Source of the DNA: Paulinella micropora
Taxonomy: Eukaryota > Cercozoa > Imbricatea > Euglyphida > Paulinellidae
DNA: 64,000 nt
Direction: 5' to 3'
Assembly (NCBI GenBank): GCA_019918135.1
Contig: WBZZ01006600.1
Location: forward strand, 1 to 64,000
Numbering within the stretch: position 1 is the first letter of the stretch; every line of letters begins with the position of its first letter. The notes under the pieces were generated by a model that was given only the letters and a program-made list of their open reading frames with translations, was not told where the DNA came from and made no database searches. Below, piece after piece: positions 27,437-40,347 of the stretch. The position numbers and the translations under genes are program-made.

Positions 27437-28288
27437 TCAAGGTCCCGCTGCTTGGGCCAACGCTTCTCCGAGCAGGCCCAGCGCCTGCAGGACCAGCCCC
27501 AGCCGTCGGATCGTGGTGCTGTCTCCCGAGCGCTCCTCCAGCTGCCTGACACCCTCTGCCAGCGAGGAAGACAACTCCGCCGCCGCCGCTGCCGGCAGGC
27601 GGCGGCGCTTGCGCGGTGGCACTGCCGGCACTGCCGGAACTGCCGGCCGAGGTTTGCGCCCGAATTTGCGCGCGCACATGTTGCCGACAAAGAAGACACG
27701 TCCGCTGGGCACGTGTTCAAGCACGAATAGGTCGCTGATGCCCTCACCGCAGAGGCAATGGCTCCGGTGCGAGGAGTCCAGCCTCCCGCGCAGGCACGCG
27801 GGCCTAGAAAGGTCGCCGCCGTTCCCTTCGTCCTTTTCGTCGCCGCCGTTCCCTCCGTCCCCTTTGTTGCCGCCGTGCGAGGAGCTGTCTTCGTCTTCTT
27901 CGTCTTCTTCTTCTTCCTCGTCTTCTTCCTCGTCCTCTTCCTCTTCTTCTTCTTCTTCGCCCTGTTCCTCGACGTACTCGCCGCCGTCCCTGCGGTTTTC
28001 GCAGTAGGGCAGGTTACACTCGGCGGCGGCCTCGCACCAGGCCACTACGCGCTTTTTCCGCTTGTCGAGCAGGCGGAATTGGTCACTCCCTTCTGCTCCG
28101 TCGCCTGCCAGCGCGGCCAGGACGAGGTCAAGCGGGTACGTGTTTTGGTTGTGTGCTTCCCACAGCGGCATGACGTGGGTGCGCAGCTCCTCGCACGGTG
28201 GCATGATCTCCTGCGCGCGGCGTGGCCCGCGGCGCGGCTTTTTCTTGGGTTCGCCCTTTGCGAGAGCTCGGCCTGACCTCGTGTGCAT
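27437..28288 (-). CDS. Acidic protein with CxCG zinc motif (copy 2)
   Basis: Nearly identical to copy 1, with one Glu-to-Lys type difference in the glycine-rich stretch shared with copy 3. Same ATG choice and neighbours. Confidence 0.65.
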   Translation of the reverse strand: MHTRSGRALAKGEPKKKPRRGPRRAQEIMPPCEELRTHVMPLWEAHNQNTYPLDLVLAALAGDGAEGSDQFRLLDKRKKRVVAWCEAAAECNLPYCENRRDGGEYVEEQGEEEEEEEEDEEEDEEEEEDEEDEDSSSHGGNKGDGGNGGDEKDEGNGGDLSRPACLRGRLDSSHRSHCLCGEGISDLFVLEHVPSGRVFFVGNMCARKFGRKPRPAVPAVPAVPPRKRRRLPAAAAAELSSSLAEGVRQLEERSGDSTTIRRLGLVLQALGLLGEALAQAAGP

Positions 28289-28735
28289 GCGCTGAGCCCA
28301 CAAAAAGAAAACACCAGGGAAAATGAAAGACTGTCTACACAAAACAAAAAGAAAGGGTAAGCAAAGCCAGCCAACAATTCAGGAAAGTGCTTGGGAGAGG
28401 GAGCCTCTCGCACAGTCACAAAAACACAAACACACACACACACAGCTGCCCTTGCAGCGGCCACAAGTAGGTTTTCTTTTGTGGCACGATTGCACCAACC
28501 CAAGACGCGTGATGCTCTCTCTCCCCTTCAAGGGGCTAACCACCCGCGGCCCCTCCCCCCCGTCCACTTGAAAAAAACCACACCTGCGGCCCCCCCCCCG
28601 CGCGCATGAACCTCTTTTTTTTTGGGGGGGGGCCGGCCACACGGAGAGACGGGGGTAGGGAAAACAGCCAGGAAGGGCCCAGAAAACCAAAGACACCAAG
28701 AAAGTTTGTGTGTTTTTTTTGCATCTCGTAGACAC

Positions 28736-29940
28736 ATGCAAACCAAGCGTCCATCCACCGTGAAGCTGCACACCAGACCGTCGCGCGACATCCAGCCAAC
28801 AGAAGGAGAATGCGCGAAGAAGCAGACCCACAGGCCCAAGGCGCACGGTTTCGAGGTGCGCGAGCTGCGCGATGGCCAGCCCGACGGTGCCTTGGTTATC
28901 TCGTACTGGCCCACCGAGTACGAGTCTCGCGCCTCGGCGGTCCGCGAGGCCCGCCGGGGTGGCGGCTCGGTTGAGGCGGGCGCGCGCGTGCAGTGGCACG
29001 ACGAAACATTGGGCAGCGACAGCCGCGCCGCCTGGTTTCTGGCGTGGGAAGTAACAGGCGGTGCCGAGCTGATCTCGCGGGCAATCTTGGACGGCAAGCT
29101 GCGGAGGGCGAGGTACCACGCGCACGAGTACAAGGTGGGCAAGCGCGCCAGAGAGATCGACGGGGTGCTGTGGGCCGAGATCATCTACCGCGGCGAGGAC
29201 CGCTGGCACGGCAAGAGCCAGTACGCGCCCGTGCCGCTGTTCGACGCGGAACTACGTGCGGCGGCCGCCGCCATTGACGGACAGAGCCACGCCAAGCCCC
29301 GCGCCCTTGACACGTTCAACAACTTGAGGGACCCTAAGTTCAAGGAACTCTGCAACGCCGCCATTGCCCGCCACACACAAACATTAGGAGAGACGCGGTC
29401 CGGCGGGTACGGGCGCTGGTGCTAGACGGGCACGATGGCGCGAGCTGCCGCGCGCTACAGGCGGCAGGGCTTGCGAGCGGCGCCACCGTCTCGATAGATG
29501 TGCCCAACTTCTGCGCGGACGTCTGTGACGCGCTCGAGCGACTGCAACTCTCAGGCGTGCACGTGCACCGCTGCTCGTTGCAGCAGCTGCTGGAGACCGC
29601 CAGCACAGAGACGCGCTGGGACGTGGCGTACCTGGACTTCTGCGACATGCTGCACGGAAACCTGCGCGGCCTGCGCCTGCTCCTGCCGCGCCTGGACCCG
29701 AGGCCCGGCACGCTGCTGGCGGTGACGCTGTTCTGCGGGCGCGGCGCGCTGGAAAGGCTGACGTACTACGCGGGCGATCTGGAACAGACACGGGCCGTGT
29801 ACGGCGCGGAACTGGCCGCCCTGCTGGGCCGGGAGGGCTGGCGGGCGTCCCTGCTCGACTACCGGCCGTCGGGGACCATGTGCTTCTGGCTCTTTCGGGT
29901 GTACGGCCGCGTCGCTGCCCCGCCGAGGCCGAGCGAGTGA
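28736..29940 (+). pseudogene. Methyltransferase-like gene, copy 2 (broken)
   Basis: Near-identical to the copies at 15822-17027 and 41646-42851, but with about one interruption in the middle. It may be a sequencing slip in a G run. Confidence 0.7.
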
Positions 29941-30098
29941 ACAAGAAAAACAAAAGTTTGTGAAAGTAAGATTCAAAAAAAAAGGAATTGTTTAATAAAA
30001 GTTTTCCTTGGTTCTAATTTTTTTGACTGTTTTGTAAAAGTTTCTTTTTTTGGTGGTAAGCAGACTTTGAAATCAGACCGGCCCCTAGCTCTCTCCGA

Positions 30099-30134
30099 TT
30101 AATTTTCTTCGGGATCTCTCAAGTAAAGAATCCG
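30099..30134 (-). pseudogene. Orphan 3' tip of the protease gene, copy 2
   Basis: Same relic as at 17186-17221 at the second A|B joint. The identical breakpoint shows that both joints descend from one event. Confidence 0.85.
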
Positions 30135-31994
30135 ATTTACGCTCGCAGGTACCTGGGGCTGTGGCTGTGCTGGGCGTCGTGCGCGGTGGCCCAGACGGGC
30201 CGGGCGTTGCTGAACGTCAGCGTAGCCGCGGGGGCAGCGTGCGCGGCGGCCAGGGCCAACAACAGGCTTTCAACGTAGACTGGGGCGACGGCTCCGGCAC
30301 GGTCAAGTGCACCAACGACGGCCTGCCCTGTCAATACACCTACGCCGCCCGCGGTTTTTACGTGATCAAGATCACTGGCAGAGCGCTGGGCTGGAGCATG
30401 CTGTACGCGCCCGGCTCGCGCTGCCACAACCTGTACCCGGCGGTGTGGACCGATGGGGCCGGGCGTTCGTGCGCGACCGTCGAGGCCGAGTTGCGGTATG
30501 GCCCGCCGGGGAGGCCTGCCCTCGCTTTCCGACCAGCTCGTACCCGGGCCTCGGCGGGCTAGGTGCTGCCGAAGCGTGCTGCGCGTGCGGGGCGGCGCCG
30601 TCGAGCCCGCCGAGGCCGCGGGCACCGCGCTGGTGGCGATTAACGACTGGGGCCGCCTCGAGCTGCACCCGACGGCGGGGCGGCACCTGCAGAACCTGGT
30701 GGCACTGGAGCGGGTCGCGTCGCTGCCCGCGCCGGCCGGCCTCACGTCGCTGCACCGGTCCTTCAGCGGCCTGACCTCGCTGGCACTAGACCTCGGGGCG
30801 CTGGACACGTCGGCCGTCACGACGCTGTCGTACGTGTTCGCGGAGTCGCGCAACGTAGTGGTCAAGGGCTTGGGCGCCTGGGACGTGTCGTCCGTCACGA
30901 CAGTAGCCTTCGCGTTCGCTGACAGCACTGGCTCTCTGTTCCCGGGGGTCGAGCTGTGGCAGACGGCGTCGCTGCTGGACGCGACCGCCGCCTTCAACCA
31001 CGCCACCGCGTGGGTGGCGGACCTGGCGGCCTGGACGTCAGCGGCCTGCAGCGCTGGGACTTCTTGTTGCAGGGCGCCAGCGAGTACGTGCATGGCCTGG
31101 CGGCCTGGGCGCCGCGCCTGCCCCCGGCGACCGACCGCTCGGGCGCTTGCCTGTGGGCCTTTGCGGGCACGCGCGTGCGGGAGGCCGACCGCGCGGCGCT
31201 GTGTGGCTCCGATTTCGTCATGACGGTATTTGCTGAGTATGACCCGCGCCCGCGCGCCCCGAAACTCAGCTACCTGGACCCGGCCGTGGTGGCGATGCCC
31301 GCACACACCTTTACGGTCGACTGGGGCGACGGGTCGCCGGTACAGACGTGCGTGCAAGCGCCCGGCGCGACCGGCTGCACGAAGGCCTCGGGCGCGTACG
31401 CGGTGGGCGCGCGCGCGCAGATTAGGATCCGCGGCGCGTTGCACGGGCTGTGCCACCTGGGCTACAACATGTTGTGGGTGCAAGCGATCCACTCGTGGGG
31501 CAATGTGAGCCTGACCACTGCGGAGTTGTCGTTTCAGCCCAGCCAGGCGTGGCAGAACGCACAGCGCAACCGGCTCTTTTTCTGTGGCGGGGGCTCGTCG
31601 CTGTCGTACCTGTCCTACCTCGCACCTGAGCGGCGCACAGATTCTGGTGGGCGATCTGCGCGACTGGGACGTGCCGTTCGTCGGGGAGCTGGGCTTTTTG
31701 CTGGCAGACGCGTGGAGGCTCGATCAGCCCTTGTACTGGAACACGACGGCGGTGACCTCGTTGTACAGAACGTTCTCGAGCGCGCGCAGCTTCAACGGGG
31801 ACATGACGGGCTGGGACGTCGGCCGCGTGACGAGCCTGACCTGTGCCTTCTTCGAGGCCTCGGCCTTCAACCGTGACATTAGCGGCTGGCGCGTGCGCGC
31901 CGACGCTCGCAGCGAAAACATGCTAGATTTTGCCTGCGGGTTCAAGCAGAACCTCAGCGCCTGGGCGGTAGCCGTGGCGGTGGCGCGCTGTTGA
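30134..31994 (+). pseudogene. BspA-like (DUF285) gene, copy 2
   Basis: Second copy of the start-less gene with the same domain order, more interrupted than copy 1 (several breaks). A (TTA)n microsatellite follows the stop in both copies. Confidence 0.75.
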
Positions 31995-32420
31995 TGATGA
32001 TTATTATTATTATTATTAGTCTTGGAGCGCTCCCCCACTACTGCCTCCAAGAAACTCTCTCTCCGCTAGCTCCAAGCCGGACAGTGGGAGGTAGAGAGGG
32101 AGAGGGCCGGCCGACTAAACAGAGAAACCACTGTTTTCCTCCTTTGTTTCTTTCTCCTCTCTCTCTCTCTCTCCCTCTCTCCCTCTTTCTGTTCCTGTGG
32201 GGAAGGGCGCAGGTGGGAAGGGGGGGGGGGGCGGGATGAGGACAAGAACAACGCAACTTCGCCCTCCCCCCCTTTTCCCTGCGGGTTGCGCAGCGCGGCG
32301 TTATGCGCTCCTAACTTGTCCAAAAGTCGCAGTCTTTTTCTTTCGTATTGTTTCACAATAAATTCAGACTTCAAGACCCTGAGACACCTCTCCCTCCCGA
32401 CACCAAGAACTAGACGAGAT

Positions 32421-33780
32421 ATGCTCTGGACCGGCTCTTGCACAGCCAAGGTGCCCTGCCGGGCCACCGGCCATTACGCGCTGGCAATTGTTCAGTGTTG
32501 TCTCGAGATTACGCGCCTCGAGTTTGGGCTGTTGTCAGGGGGCATTGCGTGTGGGTCGCGGCCGACGCGCTCTTAGCTAGGGACCTAAGCAACCGCAGAG
32601 GTTACGTGCACATTGTGGACAGGGCCGACTTTGGCGGCTCCCAGGAGAACAGCGAGCTGTGGTACGAGAGCCGCACCGAGCAGAGGCGGGTACCATTGGG
32701 GGCGGGCCGACCATCATCACAAATTTATTCTTGGAGCTGCAGCGCCTGGCCGGAGACGACCTGCGCCTTGTCTGTTTCCGGCGCGGACAGATTCCGCGGC
32801 CGCCCGACTTTGGGCTGGACCTAGGCCTCCGGCAGTTTCTAGACTCGCAGCGACTGCCCGAGTTGGGGCACGGGGCGGGTGGCACAGTGTTTGACGTGGC
32901 AGAACAAGGCCAGGTACTTAAGGAGGCGCGTTGCGCCGTCGCGGACCTGGTGCCCGCCCTGGGGCAAAAGTGGCACCAACTGCGCTTTGCTACTTCTGGC
33001 TTTGCTCGCTCTGGGCGTGGCCTCCAGTGCCTGCTGCGGTACGGGTTCCTACGAGCCCACCGCACCGTGCCTAGCTTGATGCCTGAGCCGGCCGACAAGA
33101 AATGTAAGGAACTCTGGCAAAAACGCGCGGATTCGTTGCTTGTCCTACAAACCCTAATGCCCAAGGTGGAAGGCGATACACTGTACAAGCTCTGCCAGAC
33201 CCCTGCCGTAGAGCGCCTGCCACAGATCCTCGTGCGACTAGAAAAAATTGTGTCCGCCATGCACGCGGCTGGCTTCACGCACGGAGATATCCATGCCCGT
33301 AATATTCTAGTACAAGCAAATGCCGTGACACTGCTAGATTATGACCAGGTCGCGCCCGCCTGTGGCGACGGTGCCTTCCGAGATTATTTAGCGCTAGCTA
33401 GCCTGACGTTTAGGACGGGCCTGCCGCAGTTGCTGGAAAAGGAGCACCCACCGGCAGTGGTACGCGATCGGCTGGCCGCTGCCAACCTCGCGGGCCTACC
33501 GAGGCTGCGACACTATGCTCACGTCGGACGTTGGGAGGCACTGTCCGACCTGGACGAACTGTTGTTCCCCCGGCAACATCTGCAGGTGCTCGGCCTCGAT
33601 CCCAGCACGGCCAGCTACGAGACAGAATACCTCCTGCCACCGCACGTGGTCGTGGAGTTGCTAACGACCACGACCAACCCGCGCGCGTTCAGCGCCGTGT
33701 TGGTACGGGCCGTTCCGATCACCGCGGCCGCTTCCGGTTACGTTGGGCTGCGGCTGCCACCCTCGTATAGTTGGGCTTAA
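32421..33780 (+). pseudogene. Protein-kinase-like gene, copy 2 (broken)
   Basis: Near-identical to the whole copy at 19511-20872, with about two interruptions in the 5' third. The kinase core itself is uninterrupted. Confidence 0.75.
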
Positions 33781-33984
33781 TATACATTAGCGCGATTTTT
33801 TTACCAAAATAAAAAAATTAAATTAAAGTAAAAAAAATGAATCCGAATTTACTGAAAACATACAGACAACTTTGGTCTGCTCGGGAGAGAGGGGGGGGGT
33901 GGAGGGGAGAGGTCGGGGGGGGGGGGGCGGGGTTGTATCGTTCGATTAGTCATCACTTTTTTCTTTCTTGTTCACTCGGGTGTA

Positions 33985-35255
33985 CTAACCCCCGTATTCG
34001 ATGCTGTACGGCGGCGCTTGTGGCGTTGTCTGTCCTCGTACTTGAAAAGTTCGCACATCTATGACCCGCGCCCGATCATGCTGCACGAAGCCCAGGACAT
34101 GCTTGAGGGCGCGCCGCAGGCAGTCCTCTAGCAAGAACGGGATCCACTTTGCGGATAGCGCAAGGGCTCGTTTCTTGAGACTCTCGTTGAGCGGACGCAG
34201 CAGGCGCTCCAGAGAAGGCAGTGTCTCGCGCGCGCGCCTGTACGCTTGTAGCTCTTCCTCCGGCTCCGGAATGTCGCGCAGCCAGCCGTGGGTGTCTCCG
34301 AAATGTCGCAGCTCTAGCAGGATCTGGCGCAGAACGGTTGGCGTCGGGGGCGCGCCCAGTGAGCCGGTCACGGAAGTTGCCAGAAAGCCCAGGGCCACCT
34401 GCCTGTCGCGTGCGTCGAGCCAGGCCTTGGCAAACCAGTAGCGCGCGCGCAGCGGCAGGCCGTAAGCGGCATCATCGGCGGTCTCGTTCTTGTCGAAAAG
34501 CCAGTCCTGGCAGGTGCGAAAGACGGTCCGCAGGTTGATGCCCCGTTGTCTGTGCAGTTGGTACAAACTTTCGAAGGGCACGAACCGAGGTGACGCGATA
34601 TGTGGCGGGACTTGCCAGTAGTGCGCGCCCTCGGTACAAATCAGCAGTTGGCCGTGCAGGTCCAGCTGCTGGTGGAGGGCGCCAGCGTCGAAGGTACCGT
34701 CCGCTGCTGAACAACGTGCCAGGAACTCGAACTGGGTCAGCCTGGTGCACAACCGGGCTCGCGTCGGAGAGTCGCTCATGATTACGCAGCCGGTGATCAA
34801 GGGGCAGTCCTCGGCGAGCCTGCGGTCCAGCGGTTCCCTCAAAAACCGCCGCAGTGCGCTCAGCGCGCGGCGTCCGCCGAGCCCGCGCAGCGCGCGGGCG
34901 AGCGCTCGCGACGGAACGTGCGGGAACAGCTCGGTAGTAGGCAGGCGCACCAGGACAGAGTTGCGGAGGTCGGTCGCGGCCGCGAAGCGGAACAGGCTGA
35001 GGTAGAATTCTGGGCCTGGAAAGAGCCGGAGGCCCGCCTCCAGTTCGTCGAACCAGAGGTGCGAAGGGTGTGGCGTCGGCGGGAGGTCTCCGGCAGGAGA
35101 GCTGGCTTCCAAGCAACCACCACTTCGAGGCAGGCGGCCTGGTTCGCAGCCGCAGCTTGCTGCAAAGATTCCAACAAAGACTGCACTGACTTGACCTCCG
35201 AAGATACCAAGCGCGCAGACTGTGGGAGAAGGAACGGTACAGCGGAGGGTTCCAT
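33985..35255 (-). CDS. Unrecognised protein, segment B (copy 2)
   Basis: Protein-level identical to the copy at 21078-22348, with the same arrangement of frames and the same neighbours. Confidence 0.5.
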
Positions 35256-36083
35256 GCCTTGTAGATGCTAGGAGCAGCCACACACACACAACACGAGGCT
35301 TATAGGAGCGCGGGGGAAGGGTTGGAGAAAAGGGGGGAGAGGCTTTGTGTGTGTGTGTGTGGAAAGGTGTGCAGAGGTTTCTGCTTTCTTGTTTTAGTGT
35401 GCAGGATATAGGTGTGTGCGATGCTTGTGTGTGTGTCATGTTGTTGTGTGTTGTAGAAGAGGTAGGTGTGTGCTGAGCTGAAAAAATGTCTTTGAAGGTT
35501 TGCCCGTCGTAGTGTGCATAAAGTGCGTGTTGCGGCCCCTCCTCCCCCCCAAAAAAAGAAAGGGTCCGGCCCCCCCCCCCTCGCTCACGCCCCCACTGTC
35601 GCCTACTCAAACTGCGCTCAATTGTGTTCAAAAAATGAAACCAAAGTTTCAGGCACAATGTGGATGTGGGGGTGGGGGGCCGGGGGGGGCTAAGAGCGGG
35701 GGGGGGTCACAAGCGGTTTGCCAGGAGAAAGGTGGTAAAGGCAGCTACATGCACGCAGGGGCGGGCGCACTGTGACCGGACATCATCATCATCGGAGCCA
35801 GACCTTTCCAGCACAAACGCGACATGAACGCCCATCCCCGTACGACGGGCTGCTGCTAGCCCTGGGCCAAAAATCTTAAACACCAAAGACCCGCAATTCT
35901 TGGGGGGAGCTTAGTGCCTTTTTTTTTGCCTCGATTGGAGCGGGAGGGGGAGGGGAAGGGGAGGGGGGGAGGTTGTTGCCCCTCCCCTCTCCCCCCCCCC
36001 CCCCGCGTCCGTCCCCGGGCCCTACAAGTTTTAATTTTCAGAATCAAAGTGAAGCCTTTTTTTGTTAATAAATCTGTACTGAC

Positions 36084-37422
36084 ATGAAATTTCACGAGCA
36101 CGAAACGGGCTTTGTGCCCGAGCGCAAAAGGCTAGATCTGAGCCTTGAGCTAGCCGATCTGCAGCACAGGAACAAAGCCCCGCAGCTCGTCTTGCTGCTA
36201 AACAACGATTTCGATAAAGAGCTGACGCGCCTAGAACAGAGTTTACCGGACGGCTACCTGGCACTATCAAAAAAAGGTGCAGATCGTGTGGTGCCGCGAC
36301 ACTGGGCAGACTCTGCAGTGCAGGGACAGGGTTGGGCGGTTTGCTCTGGCGGCCAAGACATACAAGTTCAAGACAAATGCCTTCTCGTTATCCCTAGCTG
36401 TGGAAATTTGCAACAGGACGTTGTTTTGCTGGCAGGCCTGGAAAAAGCAAAGCTACAAAATGTAGCTACCGTGTTTGTCGCCATCACTGGCCTGCCGCTT
36501 ATGTTTCAGGAATATCTGCATCTGTATACGGTGGCGCGGAAAAAACCAACAGTTTTGGGATAGACATTTACCGTTTTGGGAGAGCCACACGCTGCTGTTC
36601 ACGGTTGAGAACAGTGCTAGAGCAGGCAGAAAAAACAACATTGCAACAAACCTAAAGTCCTTAAGGGAAGATGTATTTGAGCCCCAACATTTACCGAACG
36701 AGGTTTTCGGCCAATTCCAAGAACGCGTGCAAATAGGCTGGTACAGAAACCATGACCAAAAAGAGGAATTTCCTTGGGCCGTCGTGGCGGCGAACGAAAG
36801 ACTGTTTGTAGTGCGTTTTCCGCCGTACGGCTTTGCGTTAGTGGCCAATTGCGATTTCAAAGCGCCTGGCCCCTCTTCTGTGAAGGACTACAACGCCGCG
36901 TTGTGCCGGTTTGATACGACGCTATTTAAAAGGACGCAGAGACGCCGCCCGGATTTGTGGAAAAGGGAGAAAGAGACATTGATGCAAAGACCAGGTAAAA
37001 ATGAGCGTGAACATCACGAGTTTTTTTACATAGACAAGACAAGTCAGCCCGACCTGCCCGGCACGCCCTACGGAACCCCCGATTGTCTTGACGTCGACTA
37101 TCTCGCTCATTGCGCGCTTACCAGCAGCGCTAGCGAAGACTGGAACGCGCAGATCGTGTGGTTGGACGGCCACTACACACTAGAAGTATTGCCTAAAAAA
37201 CAGATTCGTCGATATGACCTGATCCTCTGTGAATATAAATGGGATCCGCCAAACATAAAGAAAAGAGGGATCCAAGGGCTCAGACCAGATGCATTTCGGA
37301 CTCAAGTCATGACGCGAGATGGTGCGGCAAAAAAAATCAAAGAAGAAATTGACAAGATCAAAGCCAAGGGCACCACCAAAATGAGAGGAAGGGATAATGG
37401 GGGCAGGCAGAGGAGGTTGTAA
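36084..37422 (+). pseudogene. SET-like protein gene, copy 3 (broken)
   Basis: Third copy, with about one interruption in a homopolymer-rich place. It is otherwise almost identical to the whole copy at 23177-24514. A sequencing error is as likely as real decay. Confidence 0.7.
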
Positions 37423-38127
37423 CTGACAAAAAAAAGCTTGGAATGCAGCCGTTTTGGCATCACGTCTACACTTTCTTCACACACAGATACCCCTCCAAAA
37501 CCCCCGCACGAAAGCCCTTTTTGTTCCTCCCCCCCCCCCTTGATTCTGCCCCTCCACCCCCCCCCCCCACTTGGTTGTGTTCTTTGTCTGCTTCGGGTCC
37601 GGCCCCCCCCCGCCCCATACATTAGGGGAAAGGGGGGAGGGGGGCAGGCGAGAGGAGCGGATTACGGGGGGAAGGTGCGTGGTGTGAGGAGGGCGAGGGG
37701 TGGCACTGCCTCTGTATGCCCTGCGCGTAAAAAATCTCCTCTGCCCACCTAAAACCCCTTTCCTCTCTCCCTCCGCAGCGCGCTCAGACATTCATCTTCC
37801 CGTAGAAGTCCTGTTGGGCAAAAAAAAACAAGCTGAAGTACCATCGCCCCCCTCCCCTCCGTTCCCTCCCCCTCACTTGCTTCTCTCTTTCCTTTTTGCA
37901 CACCCCCCGGCCCCCCCCCCCTACTTCTTCAGAATATCCACATATCTTCTGGCCCCCCCCCCCCTCCCGCCCTCGCCCGAGATCTACGATCCCCCCCCGC
38001 CCTCTCCCGCCAATCCCCCTGACTAAAAAAAAAATACTGGCACGCAATTTCGTGTTTTGGTGTCTTCTTCTTATTTTTTTGTTTTTGGTCTTTTATTGCG
38101 GGGATCGCCACCTCTCGGCCTGAACAA

Positions 38128-38451
38128 ATGGCAGACTACGCGTCCAAGTTTAGGACCGGGGCCCTAGAAGTTTACGAGCCAACTCACAATCCGCCCGCTG
38201 TGCCCGTCGTAGCGGCCCAGAGCCACGGGCCTATTCTCACGGACGCCATGATGCAAGATCTTTTTGCCAGGCTTCAGGAGGTCTCGAACAGCCTAATGCT
38301 GTTACGCCAGACGTTACAAGAACTGCGCCTGCCCGAAAATCTGTCCCAGCGGTTGAATACCCTGGAAGCCAAAATAGCGAACCTAGACAACCACCCGCTG
38401 GACCTATCGTCGCTAGCCCCGGGCCAGCCGGGTGCTCCACGCTCACAGTGA
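38128..38451 (+). CDS. Small coiled-coil protein, 107 aa (copy 3)
   Basis: Identical protein to copies 1 and 2, with the same neighbours. Confidence 0.7.
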   Translation: MADYASKFRTGALEVYEPTHNPPAVPVVAAQSHGPILTDAMMQDLFARLQEVSNSLMLLRQTLQELRLPENLSQRLNTLEAKIANLDNHPLDLSSLAPGQPGAPRSQ

Positions 38452-38697
38452 CTTAAACGCCAGGAGCTTTTTTTCTTCACCGACGCGCCCCTTCCTCTCT
38501 CTCTCTCTCTCTCTCACACACTCCGCGCCTCCCGCCTTCCATTCTCCCAGTCCCTTCCTTCAGAGACGAAGAAGTACTAAGGGGGGGAGTGCCCCCTCTC
38601 CCGAGAATTCCGCACTCAGTTTCTTTTTTAATTAAAGACTCACCGTTGTTTGTCAAAAACTCTCCCCCTTCCCCTCCCGGTGCCATTCTTCCTTATG

Positions 38698-39917
38698 TTA
38701 CTCCTCTGGGAAGGCGGCTTGGATTCTGTTTAAGACGTTTGTGGTATAATTGACCGACCCCTGAACGTCGTGGTCGCTGACGGTCTCCTCTTGGGCGTAA
38801 ATGTCATCGATCCCCCCGGCCGATTCCGTGATGGCCCACACAAAGACCGACGAGAAGCAGGTGGCCAGGACGGAGATGTAACCCTGCGTGGTCGGGATGA
38901 GGGCAAAGGGCAAGTAGATAGTCCAGGCCCAGACCGAAGTGTAGGCGAAAATAGTCACGACGCGCGAGATCTCGGGCACGTAGTGCCCCGACACTCGGCG
39001 CACGGACTGCTCCAGCTCTGACAGCAGGGGCTCGAAGTAGCAAGCTTGATTACCGGACAGCTCAGACACTTCGAAACGCAACCGCGACAGCTGCAGCTGC
39101 GCGCTAAGCATCGCGGTCCGGATGCAGTCGCTCTCGTCGACTTTCAGCAAGCTACCTTCAAGAGGGCACGCCGGAGTGTGCACGCACTGAATGTCCGGTT
39201 GGCACGTCTGACCGCACACGGTCCCGCCCTTCTCGCACGCCTTGGCGTGCGTGTCCAGGATCCGGCCCATCTCGCCCGCCTGGATGTGGATGTCCAGGAT
39301 CCGCTTGAGCCGCTCAATGAGACCCCTGACCTTATTTGTGTCTGGCGTCTTGTTCTCCGTGGCCGGCGGTCCACTGGCGGGCGTGACACTTTCGCTCTTT
39401 GCTGGTGGCGGTTTGTTCTTCTTCTTTCCCGGTACTACTGTCTCGCTCGGGGCGGGCCCGGGATTACTTACGGGCTCAGTACCCGGCGTTCCGCCCAGGC
39501 GGCAGTGCATAGCTAAGGCCAGGGACATCAACGCCTGGAGCAACAGGTTGAATTCGCGGATGTTCTGGGTCCGGCGGGATTCGGCCCGGGCGTACACCGA
39601 ACTAGTAAAGAAAGTAACCGCCGTCAGGATGCTGCTCGGCTGATGCCGGGTATGTGCAGGCTCTCCCTCAGGTACAGCGAAGTGAGTATGGCAGTGTAGA
39701 TGCCCACGAAAGCGATGCGCGACAGTGACAGCGACACGGGGTTCCACCTGGCGAAGTACGCGAGCTCCTTCAGCCAGGCCCTGAACCACTTACCCAGAAC
39801 ATCGTAGACGAACTGGGATGTCTTTTGGCGGTCCGTGTGTGAGGTTCCCGTGCCTTGGCTGCCTGAAGACACTTGGCTGTAGCCCCGACGACGACGCGGG
39901 GTTTTCCTTGGGAACAT
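38698..39917 (-). CDS. Bestrophin-like channel gene, copy 3 (two overlapping frames)
   Basis: Same sequence as copy 2 at protein level. The gene is convergent with the coiled-coil gene and divergent in arrangement from nothing obvious upstream; about 430 bp of low-complexity DNA separates it from the zinc/acidic gene on the same strand. Confidence 0.55.
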
Positions 39918-40347
39918 AGTCTTTCCTTTTTTGTCGGTGACCGGAAGAGAAAGAGAGAGTTTTTCTTGTTACCAAAAAAATCCTTGCATCTGCCCAGCAA
40001 GCCCTCCTTTGTTTTTGGGCTTTTTTTTATTGATTGAAAGCCACACCAGAGGTCCGGTTTCTTTTTTTTGCTCTCAAAAACCCCCCCCCCCCTCTCTCTC
40101 TCCCCCCTCGCCTTATTCTGTTCCTGATGATGGAACTCCGGTGCTTGTTTCTTTTTTTTGGGGAGGGAGGGAAGAAGGAGCGCACACAGCGTCTTTTGCT
40201 TTTCTCTCCCTACTTTTTCTATTTCCTGCACACTTTCCTTTTCTTTTCTTTTCCGGTGGGGATGGGAAACGCCGGGGACGAAGGGGGAAATGGAACGTCG
40301 TCGGGGGGAAACGCCGGGGGGGGGGGGGGAAAGGGTGTTGGCGCGTG

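Larger units (their letters stand above)
22874..30133. repeat. Tandem array, segment A copy 2
   Basis: Second copy of segment A. Aligned positions are offset by about 12,900 from copy 1 and 12,910 from copy 3. Shared variants group it with copy 3. Confidence 0.93.
30134..35780. repeat. Tandem array, segment B copy 2
   Basis: Second copy of segment B, offset about 12,910 from copy 1. Its BspA-like and kinase genes are more interrupted than in copy 1. Confidence 0.92.
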